A model generated the notes under the pieces. That model was not told the DNA's origin, did not search any database, and worked only from the letters and a program-made list of their open reading frames with translations. From Desulfobulbaceae bacterium (GTDB taxonomy: Bacteria > Desulfobacterota > Desulfobulbia > Desulfobulbales > Desulfobulbaceae): a stretch of DNA of 39,043 nucleotides. Positions 8,390-17,220 of the stretch are shown here, piece after piece. The translations under genes were made by a program, and so were the position numbers. The stretch's first letter is position 1; every line of letters begins with the position of its first letter. The stretch lies in contig JAMJFO010000031.1 of NCBI GenBank assembly GCA_023544645.1, forward strand, positions 1 through 39,043, given 5' to 3'.

Positions 8390-10225
8390 TTACCTGACAG
8401 TTGCCACGGTCGATGCCACTGCAATGGGCATTTTATCCGCCTGGTCCACCATCCTGACAAAACGCGCGACCATATCCAGGTCTTTGTCTCTTCGCAGGTC
8501 CTCCATGAAAGAATAGGAGAGGGAAGAGTAGAGCAGTTCGACCTGAACGGTGAACGGTCCCTGGTGGTCTCCGGTATTCACTGCATAAGTAATGGTATCG
8601 GTCCCTCCCTGGAAATCGCCATCAGTGGCGGCATAGCCATGCACCGCAATTTCAGGGGGGACATTATGTTTGTCAAATCCTTTCGGCAGAAGCCGGCTGT
8701 CCTTGAGATAAGTGCTTGCCCGCAGCAGGGTGTAGGTGACCCTGTTGTCGGTATCCCGCATGACAGCTTCATATATCTGTACCTGATCGGGAGCGGTAAT
8801 CTCCGTATAATGCGGTTCATACCGTTCAGGATTTTCATCATTGTCATTTCCGGAAATCGCCCCGGTTGCCAGCGGTTTTCCCGATTCAAAAATAATTTCC
8901 CCGTTTTTATCCGCTACGTTGTAATGGATCCACAGCCGCCTGGAGGGAAAACCGGAAGGGAATTTGTGGCTGACAAGATTTTCGACTGTCACGCCGGCGG
9001 TAAGAATGGAGTCCTTTAACCGGACATCCTGCAGCGTCAGGCGGGCGCTCTGGTTCTGCAGCTGCTCAAGGGTCCGTCTTTTGGTTTGTTCAAAATGCTT
9101 CGAGGAGGCTGTGAGGTTCAGTTCATCCACATTGTCCTCCAGGATATCCATCATGAAGACGTTCCCTCCGACAAAAAAATGCTTGGAAAAATGTTCTTTC
9201 GGTTTCGCGTTATCCGGCGCCCAATTGGATATCATGATCTTGCCGGGAGGTGTATGGGGCATATGGCATTCCTGGCAGATCCGGCCGGGTCCCGGATTCT
9301 CGCCAATATCGTATCGGGCCGCTTCAGGCACATTGTATTGGCTGTGCCGCCATTCGATGAATATGGTCTGTTCCGGGAAATTGCCGGCAACATTGCCTTC
9401 GCCGTCAACGTACGGAGTGAAAAGGGTGTGGCAGGTAGCGCACAGGACGGAATGATTGGTATGCGCCCCGAAGTCGGGAGTGTAACCCACGCTTGTTTGC
9501 ATCGGTTTTTCAACGGGATCGTGATAAGGGCCGAATATGATTCGGTCGGGCTCCTCCGTGGAGGTGTCAATCTTGAAATTGCCGCTGAAGGTTTCAGCTG
9601 TTCCCAGCCCCTCATCCATGATCTGATGGCAGAGGGTGCAGGATACACCGTCCATGGCGGCTTCATGCAGGCTGTTCTCTTTATTTAAAAAACCCTTGCC
9701 GAACATCGAGGCTTCGCCGTATCCTTCCACCGCCCGCGCCTGGGTCCAGGCCATCGGCATGTGACAGGTGATGCATTTCTGTTCAATAACTTTTTTTAAT
9801 CCGGGATTGCGCCGCACTTCGGACTGGACCTTTGCCTGCCAGAACGGGTCCTTTGCTGCATTGGCCATCATGGTGGACCGCCAGTCTGAAATGATTGAAA
9901 CATCGTTCCCGACGGCATCCGTCAATAGATGGTGGCAGTTGAAGCAGAAGTGGGGACCGACAAAATCCGCTGTCTTGAAGCCTGTTACATGTTTTCCGTA
10001 AGATGGGCTGGCAGTGAAGGGACGATCATATTTCTTCGCGGTCTCCACCAGGATTTGGTTACGCGGAGCGGAGAGCATGTCCGCGGCAGAAGCGGGGTAG
10101 GGTTGTAACGTACCGAACAGGCTGAATGCCGGACAAAAAAGAAACACGACGGTACAGAATATTACCGGATTCATCATTTTCTGTTTCCACATCATTTTGT
10201 TGGTTTCCCGCATACTTTCTTTCAT
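8390..10225 (-). CDS. Exported pentaheme c-type cytochrome
   Basis: This 611-residue protein has an N-terminal signal segment (about residues 16-48, VIFCTVVFLFCPAFSLFG then ASAAD). It has five CxxCH heme-attachment motifs, at Cys94 (CFNCH), Cys151 (CITCH), Cys196 (CTLCH), Cys262 (CATCH) and Cys317 (CQECH). The remaining ~290 residues have no heme motif and look like a beta-rich domain. It is therefore a periplasmic or outer-surface electron carrier or oxidoreductase, and its partner is unknown. Its start overlaps the stop of the upstream USP gene by four bases (ATGA), indicating translational coupling. Methionines 5, 11 and 12 are alternative starts, and Met11 would give a more typical signal peptide. 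Confidence 0.85.
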   Translation of the reverse strand: MKESMRETNKMMWKQKMMNPVIFCTVVFLFCPAFSLFGTLQPYPASAADMLSAPRNQILVETAKKYDRPFTASPSYGKHVTGFKTADFVGPHFCFNCHHLLTDAVGNDVSIISDWRSTMMANAAKDPFWQAKVQSEVRRNPGLKKVIEQKCITCHMPMAWTQARAVEGYGEASMFGKGFLNKENSLHEAAMDGVSCTLCHQIMDEGLGTAETFSGNFKIDTSTEEPDRIIFGPYHDPVEKPMQTSVGYTPDFGAHTNHSVLCATCHTLFTPYVDGEGNVAGNFPEQTIFIEWRHSQYNVPEAARYDIGENPGPGRICQECHMPHTPPGKIMISNWAPDNAKPKEHFSKHFFVGGNVFMMDILEDNVDELNLTASSKHFEQTKRRTLEQLQNQSARLTLQDVRLKDSILTAGVTVENLVSHKFPSGFPSRRLWIHYNVADKNGEIIFESGKPLATGAISGNDNDENPERYEPHYTEITAPDQVQIYEAVMRDTDNRVTYTLLRASTYLKDSRLLPKGFDKHNVPPEIAVHGYAATDGDFQGGTDTITYAVNTGDHQGPFTVQVELLYSSLSYSFMEDLRRDKDLDMVARFVRMVDQADKMPIAVASTVATVR

Positions 10226-10683
10226 TTGCGCGTGAGGTGAATGGCCGGGTTGAGGATAAGTATGGGGCAGGGCGCATTTTGGGTTAATTTGCCGGCCACG
10301 CTGCCCATGAGAACCTTTTCCAGTCCGCTGGCGCCATGGGTTCCAATAATGATCAGGTCAAACTCCCCTTTGTCGGCATATTCAACCAGCTTGTCAACTG
10401 TGTCGCCAACCATGACCTGGCCTGAGATGTTTTCAAACTCGGATTTATTGTCTTCCACCAGATTTGCCATGAGTTCATCGGCTCTGGCCTTCAGATCTGC
10501 TGATATCTTCTCAAAAGAGGGATGGACCAGCAGCATCTCATACCCTGAGAATGACTCGACAATATGAACAAAGGTAATCTCGGCAGCCATGGTTCTGCCC
10601 ATTTGCAGAGCGTATTTCACCAGTTTATCAGTGTGTCTGGTAAAGTCGACGGGGACCAGTATTTTCATTTTCATTTCGTCCAT
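10222..10683 (-). CDS. Universal stress protein (UspA family)
   Basis: The 153-residue protein has the single UspA fold. The N-terminal strand is KILVPVDFTRHTDKLVKYAL, and the ATP-binding loop near the C-terminus is GTHGASGLEKVLMGSVAGKL, matching G-x2-G-x9-G-[ST]. It should therefore belong to the ATP-binding USP class, soluble dimers active under energy or oxidative stress. The start at 10683 is chosen because GGAGCAGGA precedes it closely. The open frame extends 27 codons further without a ribosome-binding site. It is followed by the pentaheme cytochrome with a four-base overlap, an unusual pairing of a cytoplasmic stress protein with an exported respiratory protein. Confidence 0.9.
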   Translation of the reverse strand: MDEMKMKILVPVDFTRHTDKLVKYALQMGRTMAAEITFVHIVESFSGYEMLLVHPSFEKISADLKARADELMANLVEDNKSEFENISGQVMVGDTVDKLVEYADKGEFDLIIIGTHGASGLEKVLMGSVAGKLTQNAPCPILILNPAIHLTRK

Positions 10684-10833
10684 AGTCCTGCTCCACTGAA
10701 ATTGTGATTTGAAAGGAATCTGCATCAGCAGGAAGTAACGGGGGTCCGGGGAAAAAGCGGTCAACAGCTGCTGTTGCCCATGAAAAGGTTTTTCTTTTTA
10801 CTTTCCCACCCGTTGAAAACAATTGAGAGTTGG

Positions 10834-11031
10834 TTATTTTATCCCGCCATTCCGGTTTGCTTCCCTGTTTATGGAACCGGATTTTTTCCGGTAGAGCTGT
10901 TTGCAGTGTTCATCCACCTGCAAAGCCGTTTTGTCGACAAATCCGTCCTTGTCGCAGTTCTTGTTTTTGAGGACTCTTTCAAGATGTTTGAAGGTGTTGT
11001 CCAATATTTTTTCAGCTGTCTGATTTTTCAT
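10834..11031 (-). CDS. Possible very small hydrophilic protein
   Basis: This is a 65-residue, lysine- and asparagine-rich reading frame with an N-terminal amphipathic helix (AEKILDNTFKHLERVLKNK) and two cysteines. There is only a weak AAAGAGA ribosome-binding site before the ATG. It lies upstream of the USP/cytochrome pair on the same strand, with a 150-base gap. The amino-acid pattern looks more like a protein than a shadow frame, since nothing is coded opposite. No family is recognised. Confidence 0.4.
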   Translation of the reverse strand: MKNQTAEKILDNTFKHLERVLKNKNCDKDGFVDKTALQVDEHCKQLYRKKSGSINREANRNGGIK

Positions 11032-11142
11032 GATTATTTCTCTTTGATAGTTGAAGGACCTTGTATGCTGATATATCCGTCGTCATTTGTTGCTATGTGA
11101 TATATCAATAACCATGCCAAAATTTTGTCGGGCTCAATAATA

Positions 11143-11159
11143 TTGGCACAGGGATTGAA
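11143..11159 (+). promoter_or_regulatory. Possible sigma-54 promoter before the EncFtn gene
   Basis: TTGGCAC (11143-11149) is a perfect -24 element, and TTGAA follows at the correct ten-base spacing. The usual GC at -12 is GA here, so the match is imperfect. The predicted start, near 11170, would give a leader of about 37 bases to the ATG at 11207. Confidence 0.4.
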
Positions 11160-11206
11160 TGATTGGAGAAAAGGTAAGGAAAGCAACTCAACATGGAGGA
11201 GGCATC

Positions 11207-11515
11207 ATGGCCCTTGGACAGTTACATGAAGATAAAAAAGATCTGCGGCCGGAAACCAGAGATATGCATCGCGCTCTTGCATCCCTGGTCGAAGAACTGG
11301 AAGCGGTTGCCTGGTATGACCAGCGGGCCGATGCCTGCATCGATCAGGAGTTGAAAAAAATTCTGCGGCATAACCGGGATGAGGAGAAAGAGCATGCGGC
11401 AATGCTTTTGGAATGGATACGTCGCCAGGATCCGTCATTTAATGCTGAATTGCAGGACTACATGTTTTCGGGAAAAAGTATAACCGGCACTGAATCGGAG
11501 AAAAAAGGCGAATAG
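11207..11515 (+). CDS. EncFtn-type encapsulated-ferritin family protein (orphan)
   Basis: The 102-residue protein closely matches the encapsulated ferritin (EncFtn) family. Recognisable blocks are LVEELEAVAWYDQRADA and RHNRDEEKEHAAMLLEWIRR. Using the Rhodospirillum rubrum protein as a memory-based guide, the ferroxidase ligands are Glu30, Glu60 and His63, with Trp36-Tyr37 in the entry region. These proteins form a ring decamer that oxidises Fe(II) inside an encapsulin shell. Two things are odd. The C-terminus ends in a charged GTESEKKGE tail with no recognisable encapsulin-loading peptide (LTVGSLRR-like), and no shell gene is in the window. The start is fixed by GGAGGAGG four bases upstream. 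Confidence 0.85.
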   Translation: MALGQLHEDKKDLRPETRDMHRALASLVEELEAVAWYDQRADACIDQELKKILRHNRDEEKEHAAMLLEWIRRQDPSFNAELQDYMFSGKSITGTESEKKGE

Positions 11516-11635
11516 TCGTCTCTTTGGAGCGACAAAGCAGATCGTCTGCTTCGCAACGTTTTGTATTTTTTCCAGGCAGGCCGCATATCAGGTTGGCATG
11601 GGTAAACCCGACATTTCTTTCGGTGGAGGTACAGT

Positions 11636-12094
11636 ATGACAGATGTGAGAATTCGTACAGGATATCCTGTCTGGGCCCGGGTAGTGGCAGCTTTTGTCGC
11701 CGGATTCCTGGCAACGCTTATTTTTCACCAGCTGACCCTGGTTCTCCTGCGGGCAGTGCAGATAGCGCCCATGTCTCCTTTTTCAATGGCGCCGACCAGT
11801 CCTTTCGGTGTACCGGCTGTTTTTTCGCTGGCTTTCTGGGGAGGAATCTGGGGAATTCTTTATGCCTTTATCGACAAACGTTTTCCTCCCGGGGCAGGGT
11901 ATTGGGCAAGCGCTTTTCTTTTCGGGGCCATTTTTCCTACCCTGGTGGCCATGTTGATCGTCCTGCCGCTCAAGGGGCTCCCGGTGGGAGGCGGCTGGAA
12001 GCCTACCCTGTTGATCACTGCTTTTCTGATCAACGGGGCATGGGGAATCGGCACCGGTTTGATTCTCAAATTGCTTCTGCGGCGGTCCTTTTAG
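11636..12094 (+). CDS. Small four-helix integral membrane protein
   Basis: The protein has 152 residues and about four transmembrane segments (near residues 15-37, 58-82, 88-112 and 122-145). A Pro/Ser/Met-rich loop after the first (APMSPFSMAPTSPFGVP) is likely periplasmic. I recognise no catalytic motif, and it is best called a conserved-type hypothetical membrane protein. The start is supported by GGTGGAGG upstream. It follows the EncFtn gene on the same strand after 120 bases, so it may be co-transcribed, but the sequence gives no functional link. Confidence 0.7.
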   Translation: MTDVRIRTGYPVWARVVAAFVAGFLATLIFHQLTLVLLRAVQIAPMSPFSMAPTSPFGVPAVFSLAFWGGIWGILYAFIDKRFPPGAGYWASAFLFGAIFPTLVAMLIVLPLKGLPVGGGWKPTLLITAFLINGAWGIGTGLILKLLLRRSF

Positions 12095-12216
12095 CCCTGT
12101 TCCGTATTGTCGGTTTCGGAAGAACTGTCGCCTGACCGCAAAAGGGGAGCATTTCTTGTGCTGAGCACTGCCGACCCCTGCCGGCCACAGCTGCAGCCGC
12201 ATTTCGAGCTCGACCA

Positions 12217-12846
12217 TCAGCGGGGATCCGTGGGCCCCTCTTTTTTGGTTATCTCTTTATAATATTCGGGATAGAGTTTTTTGGCGCAGACCGGGCAGAT
12301 GCTGTGGGTGAACTCCGCTTCGGAATGGGCTTTGACATATTCCTCCACCTGATGCCAGAATCCTTCATCATCCCTGATATTTTTACAGGCGGCGCAGATC
12401 GGTAGCAGACCGGACAGTGTTTTGATCCTGACCAGTGCTTTCCGCAGTTCGGTTGTCAGTTTTTCCCGTTCAATGGCATATCTGATGGACCGGACCAGCA
12501 GGTTGGTGTCCACATGCGCCTTTAACAGGTAGTCCTGAGCTCCTTCCTTGACTGCCTTGAGGGCTGTTTCTTCATCGGACAGGTCGGTCATGACGATAAT
12601 GGGTATGTCGCCCGACGCTTTTTTGACCGCCAGAAAGGTTTTAAAATTGCTGCTGTCGGGTAAATTGAGGTCCAGCAGAATAACTTCGAAAGGATTGCCG
12701 GCCAGTTCTTCGAGGCACTGGGAAAGCAGGCTCACATGCTGTACCGTGCCGGAAAAATCCCTGTCCTCTGTCAGCAGTTCCTGTATCAGGACGACATCGG
12801 CAGGATTATCTTCAACATGGAGGATATGTGTGTTGGTCATAGGCAT
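12217..12846 (-). CDS. Response regulator with C-terminal four-cysteine domain
   Basis: This 209-residue protein begins with a receiver domain (about 6-125). The acidic pocket is Glu12-Asp13, the phosphoacceptor Asp59 (VILLDLNLPD), and the conserved Thr87 and Lys109 are present. A short helical linker (125-143) leads to a C-terminal module from about 145. There CAAC (151-154) and CPVC (184-187) bracket the KNIRDDEGFWHQVEEY helix and frame a probable metal site. This module occurs at the ends of some PAS kinases and receiver proteins, but its function is not established to my knowledge. There is no DNA-binding or enzymatic output domain. The gene follows the PAS/GAF kinase by 100 bases, so the two probably form a pair. 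The ribosome-binding site is weak. Confidence 0.85.
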   Translation of the reverse strand: MPMTNTHILHVEDNPADVVLIQELLTEDRDFSGTVQHVSLLSQCLEELAGNPFEVILLDLNLPDSSNFKTFLAVKKASGDIPIIVMTDLSDEETALKAVKEGAQDYLLKAHVDTNLLVRSIRYAIEREKLTTELRKALVRIKTLSGLLPICAACKNIRDDEGFWHQVEEYVKAHSEAEFTHSICPVCAKKLYPEYYKEITKKEGPTDPR

Positions 12847-12946
12847 GTAACTCGGTATGTTGAATTTGAAGGATATACCCGAAAGCTTTTTTAAGCCATT
12901 TTACCTGAAATCGTCCATGGGGAGAAATGGTGATTTGTTGCAGCAG

Positions 12947-15900
12947 CTAAAATACCTCCCCGCCGTTTTCTTCTTCCGCGGGCAGGGCGAAATAAAATGA
13001 TGCTCCCTGTCCCGGAGCTGACTCCACCCATATGCGTCCGCCATGGCGCTCGACAATTTTTCTGCATATTGCCAATCCTATTCCCGTGCCGGCGTATTCG
13101 CCCCTTCGGTGCAGCCGCTGGAATATAAGAAAGATGCGTTCGGCATACTGGGGATTTATGCCTATTCCATTATCCCGGACACAGATAATCCATTCGCTGT
13201 TTTTTCTTTCAGCGGATATGTGCACGCGGGGGGGATTCTCGCCATGGAACTTAATCGCATTGGCGATGAGGTTCTGGAAAACATGCATCAGTTGGGTTTC
13301 GTCTGCGTCAACTGTCGGCAGGGAGGAGATTTGGATTTCCGCGCCGTTTTCCTCAATTGCCCTTTGGAGATTCATCATTGTTTTTTGCACGACGGCCTCA
13401 AGGGACACAGCCTGCACGGTAAGGCTGCCTCCTCCCAGCCTGGAAAAGAGCAGCAGGTCCTGCAGCAGCCCCTGCATGTGGGAGGCGCCGTCAATTGTAT
13501 AATCAATATAGACATCCGCTTTGTCGTCCAACGCTCCCCGATAACGCCGCCGAAGCAGCTGCAGAAAGCTGGAAATGGTGCGAAGCGGCTCCTGGAGATC
13601 ATGGGAAATGATGTAGGCGTACTGCTGCAGGTCATCGTTGGAACGTTTGAGTTCCTGGTTCATAATTGCCAGCTCACGGATACTGCGCTGCAGATTCTTG
13701 TTGAGGCACATTATCTGCTGCTCGGCTTCTTTGCGGTCGGTGATATCCCTGGCCACGTGCACTGTTGCCATAATCTCGCCCTGGTCATCGAAAAGCGGCG
13801 TTGTTGACACCAGGTAGTCACCGCCCCACCTTTCCTCACGCACTTCAGCCCTATGCTCCCTGCCATCCTGAAGGGTCATGATGTGCGGACAATTTTCTAG
13901 GGGACCGGAGCCGCCATGGACACAGGAATAGCAGCGCATCCCGACGCACTGGCCCGGTGTCATCCCCATCTTTCTGGACATGCTCCGATTGGCTCGGATA
14001 ATTCTGTGCTGCGGATCCAGGATCGCGATGAGATCCGGTACAGCGTCAAATGTTTTTTCCCATTCCTGCTTGGCCTGCAGCAGCTGGTCCTCGAGCCACT
14101 TGCGATCGGTGATATCGATGTACGCGGCGATTCCTCCCTGCACGTTCCCGTCATTGTCAAACAGAGGGGTGGCGGCGCCCTTCATCCGCTTTAATTGTCC
14201 ATTGGGGGGGAGGATGTCCACTTCAACGTCATCCACCCTGATACCGTTGGCAACAGCATACTGCAGGGGCATTTCCTCAACGGTTAGTTCCCTTCCATCC
14301 TTGAATTGCCGGATGAGGAGGGACTTGAGTCCGGAAGCGGGAGACTGGGTAATGTTCATGTCAGGTTCCACGCCCAGCAGATTGGCGGCAGCCATGTTGC
14401 TGGTAATTACCCGGCATTCGGGATCATGGGCGATCCAGACCGGAACCGGGGTAAAATCAAGGAACTGCTTGAACCGCAGAGCATTTTCATATTCACGGGT
14501 CCGGCTCGCTGCCAGGGCTCTTTCAGCTCTGCATTTGAACAAAACTTCGATAAAGGATGGCGCCAGCATCTCCAGGGATTCCAGTTCGTCCTCACGATAT
14601 CCATCTTTTCTGTTGCCCAAGGCAATCAGGCCGATGGTTTTGTTGCCGTAGTTCAGGGGGACCCCGAGAAAGGAGGTCAAGGGAGGGTGACCCTCCGGGG
14701 TTCCTTTGCTCTGCGGATGCCGGGCCGGGTCGTTGGTAAAAAAAGCCCGGCCTTCGGTTACTACCTGGCCATACAGGCCGTGGGCCTGGAAATTGCCGGG
14801 CAGCTGTCGATGTCCGGTTTGTTCGGACATGGAACAATTTTCCCAGCCGGGAGCACTGATGGCGAGATCCTGCAGCAGTCCATCCTGGTCTATCTCGCCG
14901 ATGAAACCGAAGCCGCTGCCGGTGACTTCTTCCGCAATGCGAAGCGCCTCCCGCGCCAGCTCCTGGTCATTGGCACAGCGTATCCCCACTTTAAAGATGC
15001 TGTTAATCCCTTTCAGCACCTCGGTGCGGAGCCTGATTTTCTGCTCGGTGGTCCTGCGCTCGGTGATGACGCGGGCAATACCCTGAATTCCGGCGGCAAA
15101 CCCCTTTCTCTTGAGGGGGGTGGCGCTGACCTCACAATAATCGGTGGTCCCGTCGGCCTTGATAATGGGCAATTCCAGGAGACTGATTGGTTTTCCCCTG
15201 TTCACAGCCTGGAGCACTGCTTCGGCATCAGCCAGTTCCCCTGCCGGAATAAATTCGGCAAAGAGCCTGCCCCGCACCTGCTCCGGAGTGTATCCTATCT
15301 GCTGCACAGCCGGGGAAATATAGGTGATTCTGCCCCTTGTATCCGTCTGGAAGATAATGTCCGCGCTGGTCTCCGCAATGAGGCGGAATTCTTCTTCACT
15401 TCTGGCCAGCGCCAGTTCAGCCCGCTTATATTGCGTTGTTTCACGAAGTGAAAATACCAGCCCGTATACACGGCCATCACTGTTTTTTACCGGAGTCAGG
15501 CTCCAGTCCCAGTAGGTAATACCGCGCTCCGGCTGTCCCGGGAATTCAAAAGGTTTGTCCTTGAAAAAAACCGGTTCACCGCTGTCGCGGACTTTTTTGA
15601 AGATGGCTTCGTTTTCCGCATGGGGAAAGAGGTCAAAGTGATTTCGGCCGGCCATATCCTCCGGCTGCATGCCGCAGGATTGAGCATATGCAGGATTGAC
15701 CCAGACGAAATTGAAGTCATGGTCCAGATAGACCAGCATCACTTCGGTGGAGTCGATGATGGCTTTAAGAAGAGATGCCTTCTGCTGCTGATCCCGCTCC
15801 GCTTGTATCTGTTTGGAGACGTCGATTGCGGTTGTCCGTATTTCAACAAGAGTATCCTGGTCATTGGTGACCGGTAAGCCCTCAAGGTGAATATGCAGGA

Positions 15901-16468
15901 CGGATCCGTCTTTTTTTACCAGCCTTATCCTGGAGCCTTCTCTGTTTTTTTTCTTGATTAAGTTGCTGATATAACGTAAAAATGTATCTCTGTCCTCTTC
16001 GTGAACAAAATCAGCGAAAGACCTGTTAAGCAGTTCGTTTCTGGCTCTTCCCAGCACGGACGCGCCGGTCAGATTAAGAGAAATTGTTACTCCTTCCGGA
16101 TTAAAGGTGAAACAGCCGACCGGAGCGGAATCGTAGAGTTCGGCATATTTGAGTTGTGCTTGTTCATGCTCTGCCCGGGCGGTACGCAGTTGCTCATTCT
16201 GCCTTTCCAGTTGGATCCGGTGGTGGTTGAGTTCCTGGATAATTTTCTTCAATTCCTGCCTGGACAGCTTATCCAGACAACCGGTGTCACGCTCCAGGAG
16301 ATCCTCGGTTGTTTGTCGAAGGTTTGTGCGGTCGGGTTTGCTTTTGACGGCTGTTGGCTTCTGTTTTCCCGCTGCCGAGTTTGGTTGGCTAAGGCTGCCG
16401 TCAGTATTCCCGGTTTGAGTTTTTCTGGCCTTTTTCACTGTGCAGGCACCAATTTCAGTTATGGTCAA
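12947..16468 (-). CDS. Cytoplasmic multi-PAS/GAF sensor histidine kinase
   Basis: This is an 1173-residue soluble kinase with no membrane segment. The order is: basic low-complexity N-terminus (1-60), coiled coil (65-105), PAS 1 (105-220), PAS 2 (232-350), PAS 3 (355-470), GAF (485-645), PAS 4 (660-785), PAS 5 (800-912), coiled linker, HisKA with His956 (IISHDLQEPLR), and HATPase (1050-1165) with N box NLIANAIKF and G boxes DNGIGI and GTGIGLAI. PAS 5 contains cysteines 841, 846, 849 and 860, which might bind metal or heme. There is no receiver domain. The likely partner is the response regulator just downstream. The frame opens with TTG at 16468, and a GTG at 16438 is an equally possible start. 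Confidence 0.9.
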   Translation of the reverse strand: MTITEIGACTVKKARKTQTGNTDGSLSQPNSAAGKQKPTAVKSKPDRTNLRQTTEDLLERDTGCLDKLSRQELKKIIQELNHHRIQLERQNEQLRTARAEHEQAQLKYAELYDSAPVGCFTFNPEGVTISLNLTGASVLGRARNELLNRSFADFVHEEDRDTFLRYISNLIKKKNREGSRIRLVKKDGSVLHIHLEGLPVTNDQDTLVEIRTTAIDVSKQIQAERDQQQKASLLKAIIDSTEVMLVYLDHDFNFVWVNPAYAQSCGMQPEDMAGRNHFDLFPHAENEAIFKKVRDSGEPVFFKDKPFEFPGQPERGITYWDWSLTPVKNSDGRVYGLVFSLRETTQYKRAELALARSEEEFRLIAETSADIIFQTDTRGRITYISPAVQQIGYTPEQVRGRLFAEFIPAGELADAEAVLQAVNRGKPISLLELPIIKADGTTDYCEVSATPLKRKGFAAGIQGIARVITERRTTEQKIRLRTEVLKGINSIFKVGIRCANDQELAREALRIAEEVTGSGFGFIGEIDQDGLLQDLAISAPGWENCSMSEQTGHRQLPGNFQAHGLYGQVVTEGRAFFTNDPARHPQSKGTPEGHPPLTSFLGVPLNYGNKTIGLIALGNRKDGYREDELESLEMLAPSFIEVLFKCRAERALAASRTREYENALRFKQFLDFTPVPVWIAHDPECRVITSNMAAANLLGVEPDMNITQSPASGLKSLLIRQFKDGRELTVEEMPLQYAVANGIRVDDVEVDILPPNGQLKRMKGAATPLFDNDGNVQGGIAAYIDITDRKWLEDQLLQAKQEWEKTFDAVPDLIAILDPQHRIIRANRSMSRKMGMTPGQCVGMRCYSCVHGGSGPLENCPHIMTLQDGREHRAEVREERWGGDYLVSTTPLFDDQGEIMATVHVARDITDRKEAEQQIMCLNKNLQRSIRELAIMNQELKRSNDDLQQYAYIISHDLQEPLRTISSFLQLLRRRYRGALDDKADVYIDYTIDGASHMQGLLQDLLLFSRLGGGSLTVQAVSLEAVVQKTMMNLQRAIEENGAEIQISSLPTVDADETQLMHVFQNLIANAIKFHGENPPRVHISAERKNSEWIICVRDNGIGINPQYAERIFLIFQRLHRRGEYAGTGIGLAICRKIVERHGGRIWVESAPGQGASFYFALPAEEENGGEVF

Positions 16469-16672
16469 TATATTGAAATATGTAGCACATACGGGAGATT
16501 TAACAAACGAAATTACGATATCACTATTTGTTGGAGATGATCTGTTTCGCTGGAAGTCGACTGAGAGTAAGAATCACCTGCACATGTCATAAAGAGCATG
16601 GGAAAATATTATAACTGACCGGAGGAATAAGCAAAGCCCATACTATACAAAAGGGCAGACATGGATCTGTTG

Positions 16673-17143
16673 TTATTTATCCTCGGCTCCTCCCGGGATA
16701 ATGAGAACGGGCACGGTTGATCTGCGAATAGTTTTTTCGGTTACCGAACCCAGCATCAAATGGGCCATTCCTGTCCGGCCATGGGTCGCCATCACAATCA
16801 CGCTGATATCATTACGCCGGGCAAAATCAATAATTGCATCCGCAGGCCATCCTATATCGACGTGGACTTCTACGTCTACTGTTTCGGGAACTTTTTCCGC
16901 AATGGTCTGCTTTAAAGCCTCCCTCGTTGTTTTCACCAATTCCTCTTCGTAGAGTGACACGTTGAAACCAGGCACCATCCCCGCTGCAAAGCCTGTTTCG
17001 GGTAAAACCGGCACCGGGCTGACAACCTGCAGAACATGCAGCTTGGCCTGGAATTGTTCCGCCAGCTCAATGGCCGTGTCCAGAGCGTGCAGCGCAGCTT
17101 TGCTTGCATCAGTGGGCCAGAGAATTGCACTGATAGGGGCCAT
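16673..17143 (-). CDS. Universal stress protein (UspA family)
   Basis: This 156-residue UspA-fold protein has the N-terminal strand AILWPTDASKAALHALDTAI. The ATP-binding loop is ATHGRTGMAHLMLGSVTEKT, with the G-x2-G-x9-G-[ST] pattern intact. An insertion after the second strand (PVPVLPETGFAAGMVPGF) is typical of Desulfobacterota-type USPs, in my experience. The start is supported by AGGAAAG eight bases upstream. A good sigma-54-type promoter on the same strand lies about 60 bases before the ATG. It is monocistronic as far as can be seen and is the second USP of the window. Confidence 0.9.
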   Translation of the reverse strand: MAPISAILWPTDASKAALHALDTAIELAEQFQAKLHVLQVVSPVPVLPETGFAAGMVPGFNVSLYEEELVKTTREALKQTIAEKVPETVDVEVHVDIGWPADAIIDFARRNDISVIVMATHGRTGMAHLMLGSVTEKTIRRSTVPVLIIPGGAEDK

Positions 17144-17204
17144 TGTGCTTTCCTGGAAAAAATTGCGGGTGCTTCCCGTTGTTTACATACATCCAATAAC
17201 ATGC

Positions 17205-17220
17205 AGCAATATGCATGCCA
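17205..17220 (-). promoter_or_regulatory. Sigma-54-type promoter of the second USP gene
   Basis: Read on the minus strand, TGGCAT, then five bases, then TTGCT matches the sigma-54 consensus with one main deviation (T for C in the -24 block). GG (17219-17218) and GC (17207-17206) are exactly ten bases apart. The predicted start near 17194 gives a leader of about 51 bases to the ATG at 17143. Confidence 0.55.

Noticed and set aside
8162-9019. A 285-codon plus-strand frame
   Set aside because: Most of it is antisense to the cytochrome gene, there is no ribosome-binding site, and the composition is unlike a protein.
10684-12216. Search for an encapsulin shell gene near the EncFtn gene
   Set aside because: No HK97-fold-like reading frame of about 260-300 residues is present on either strand in this region or elsewhere in the window.
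14306-15451. A 381-codon plus-strand frame inside the histidine kinase
   Set aside because: It is opposite well-defined PAS and GAF domains and its translation has no domain logic.
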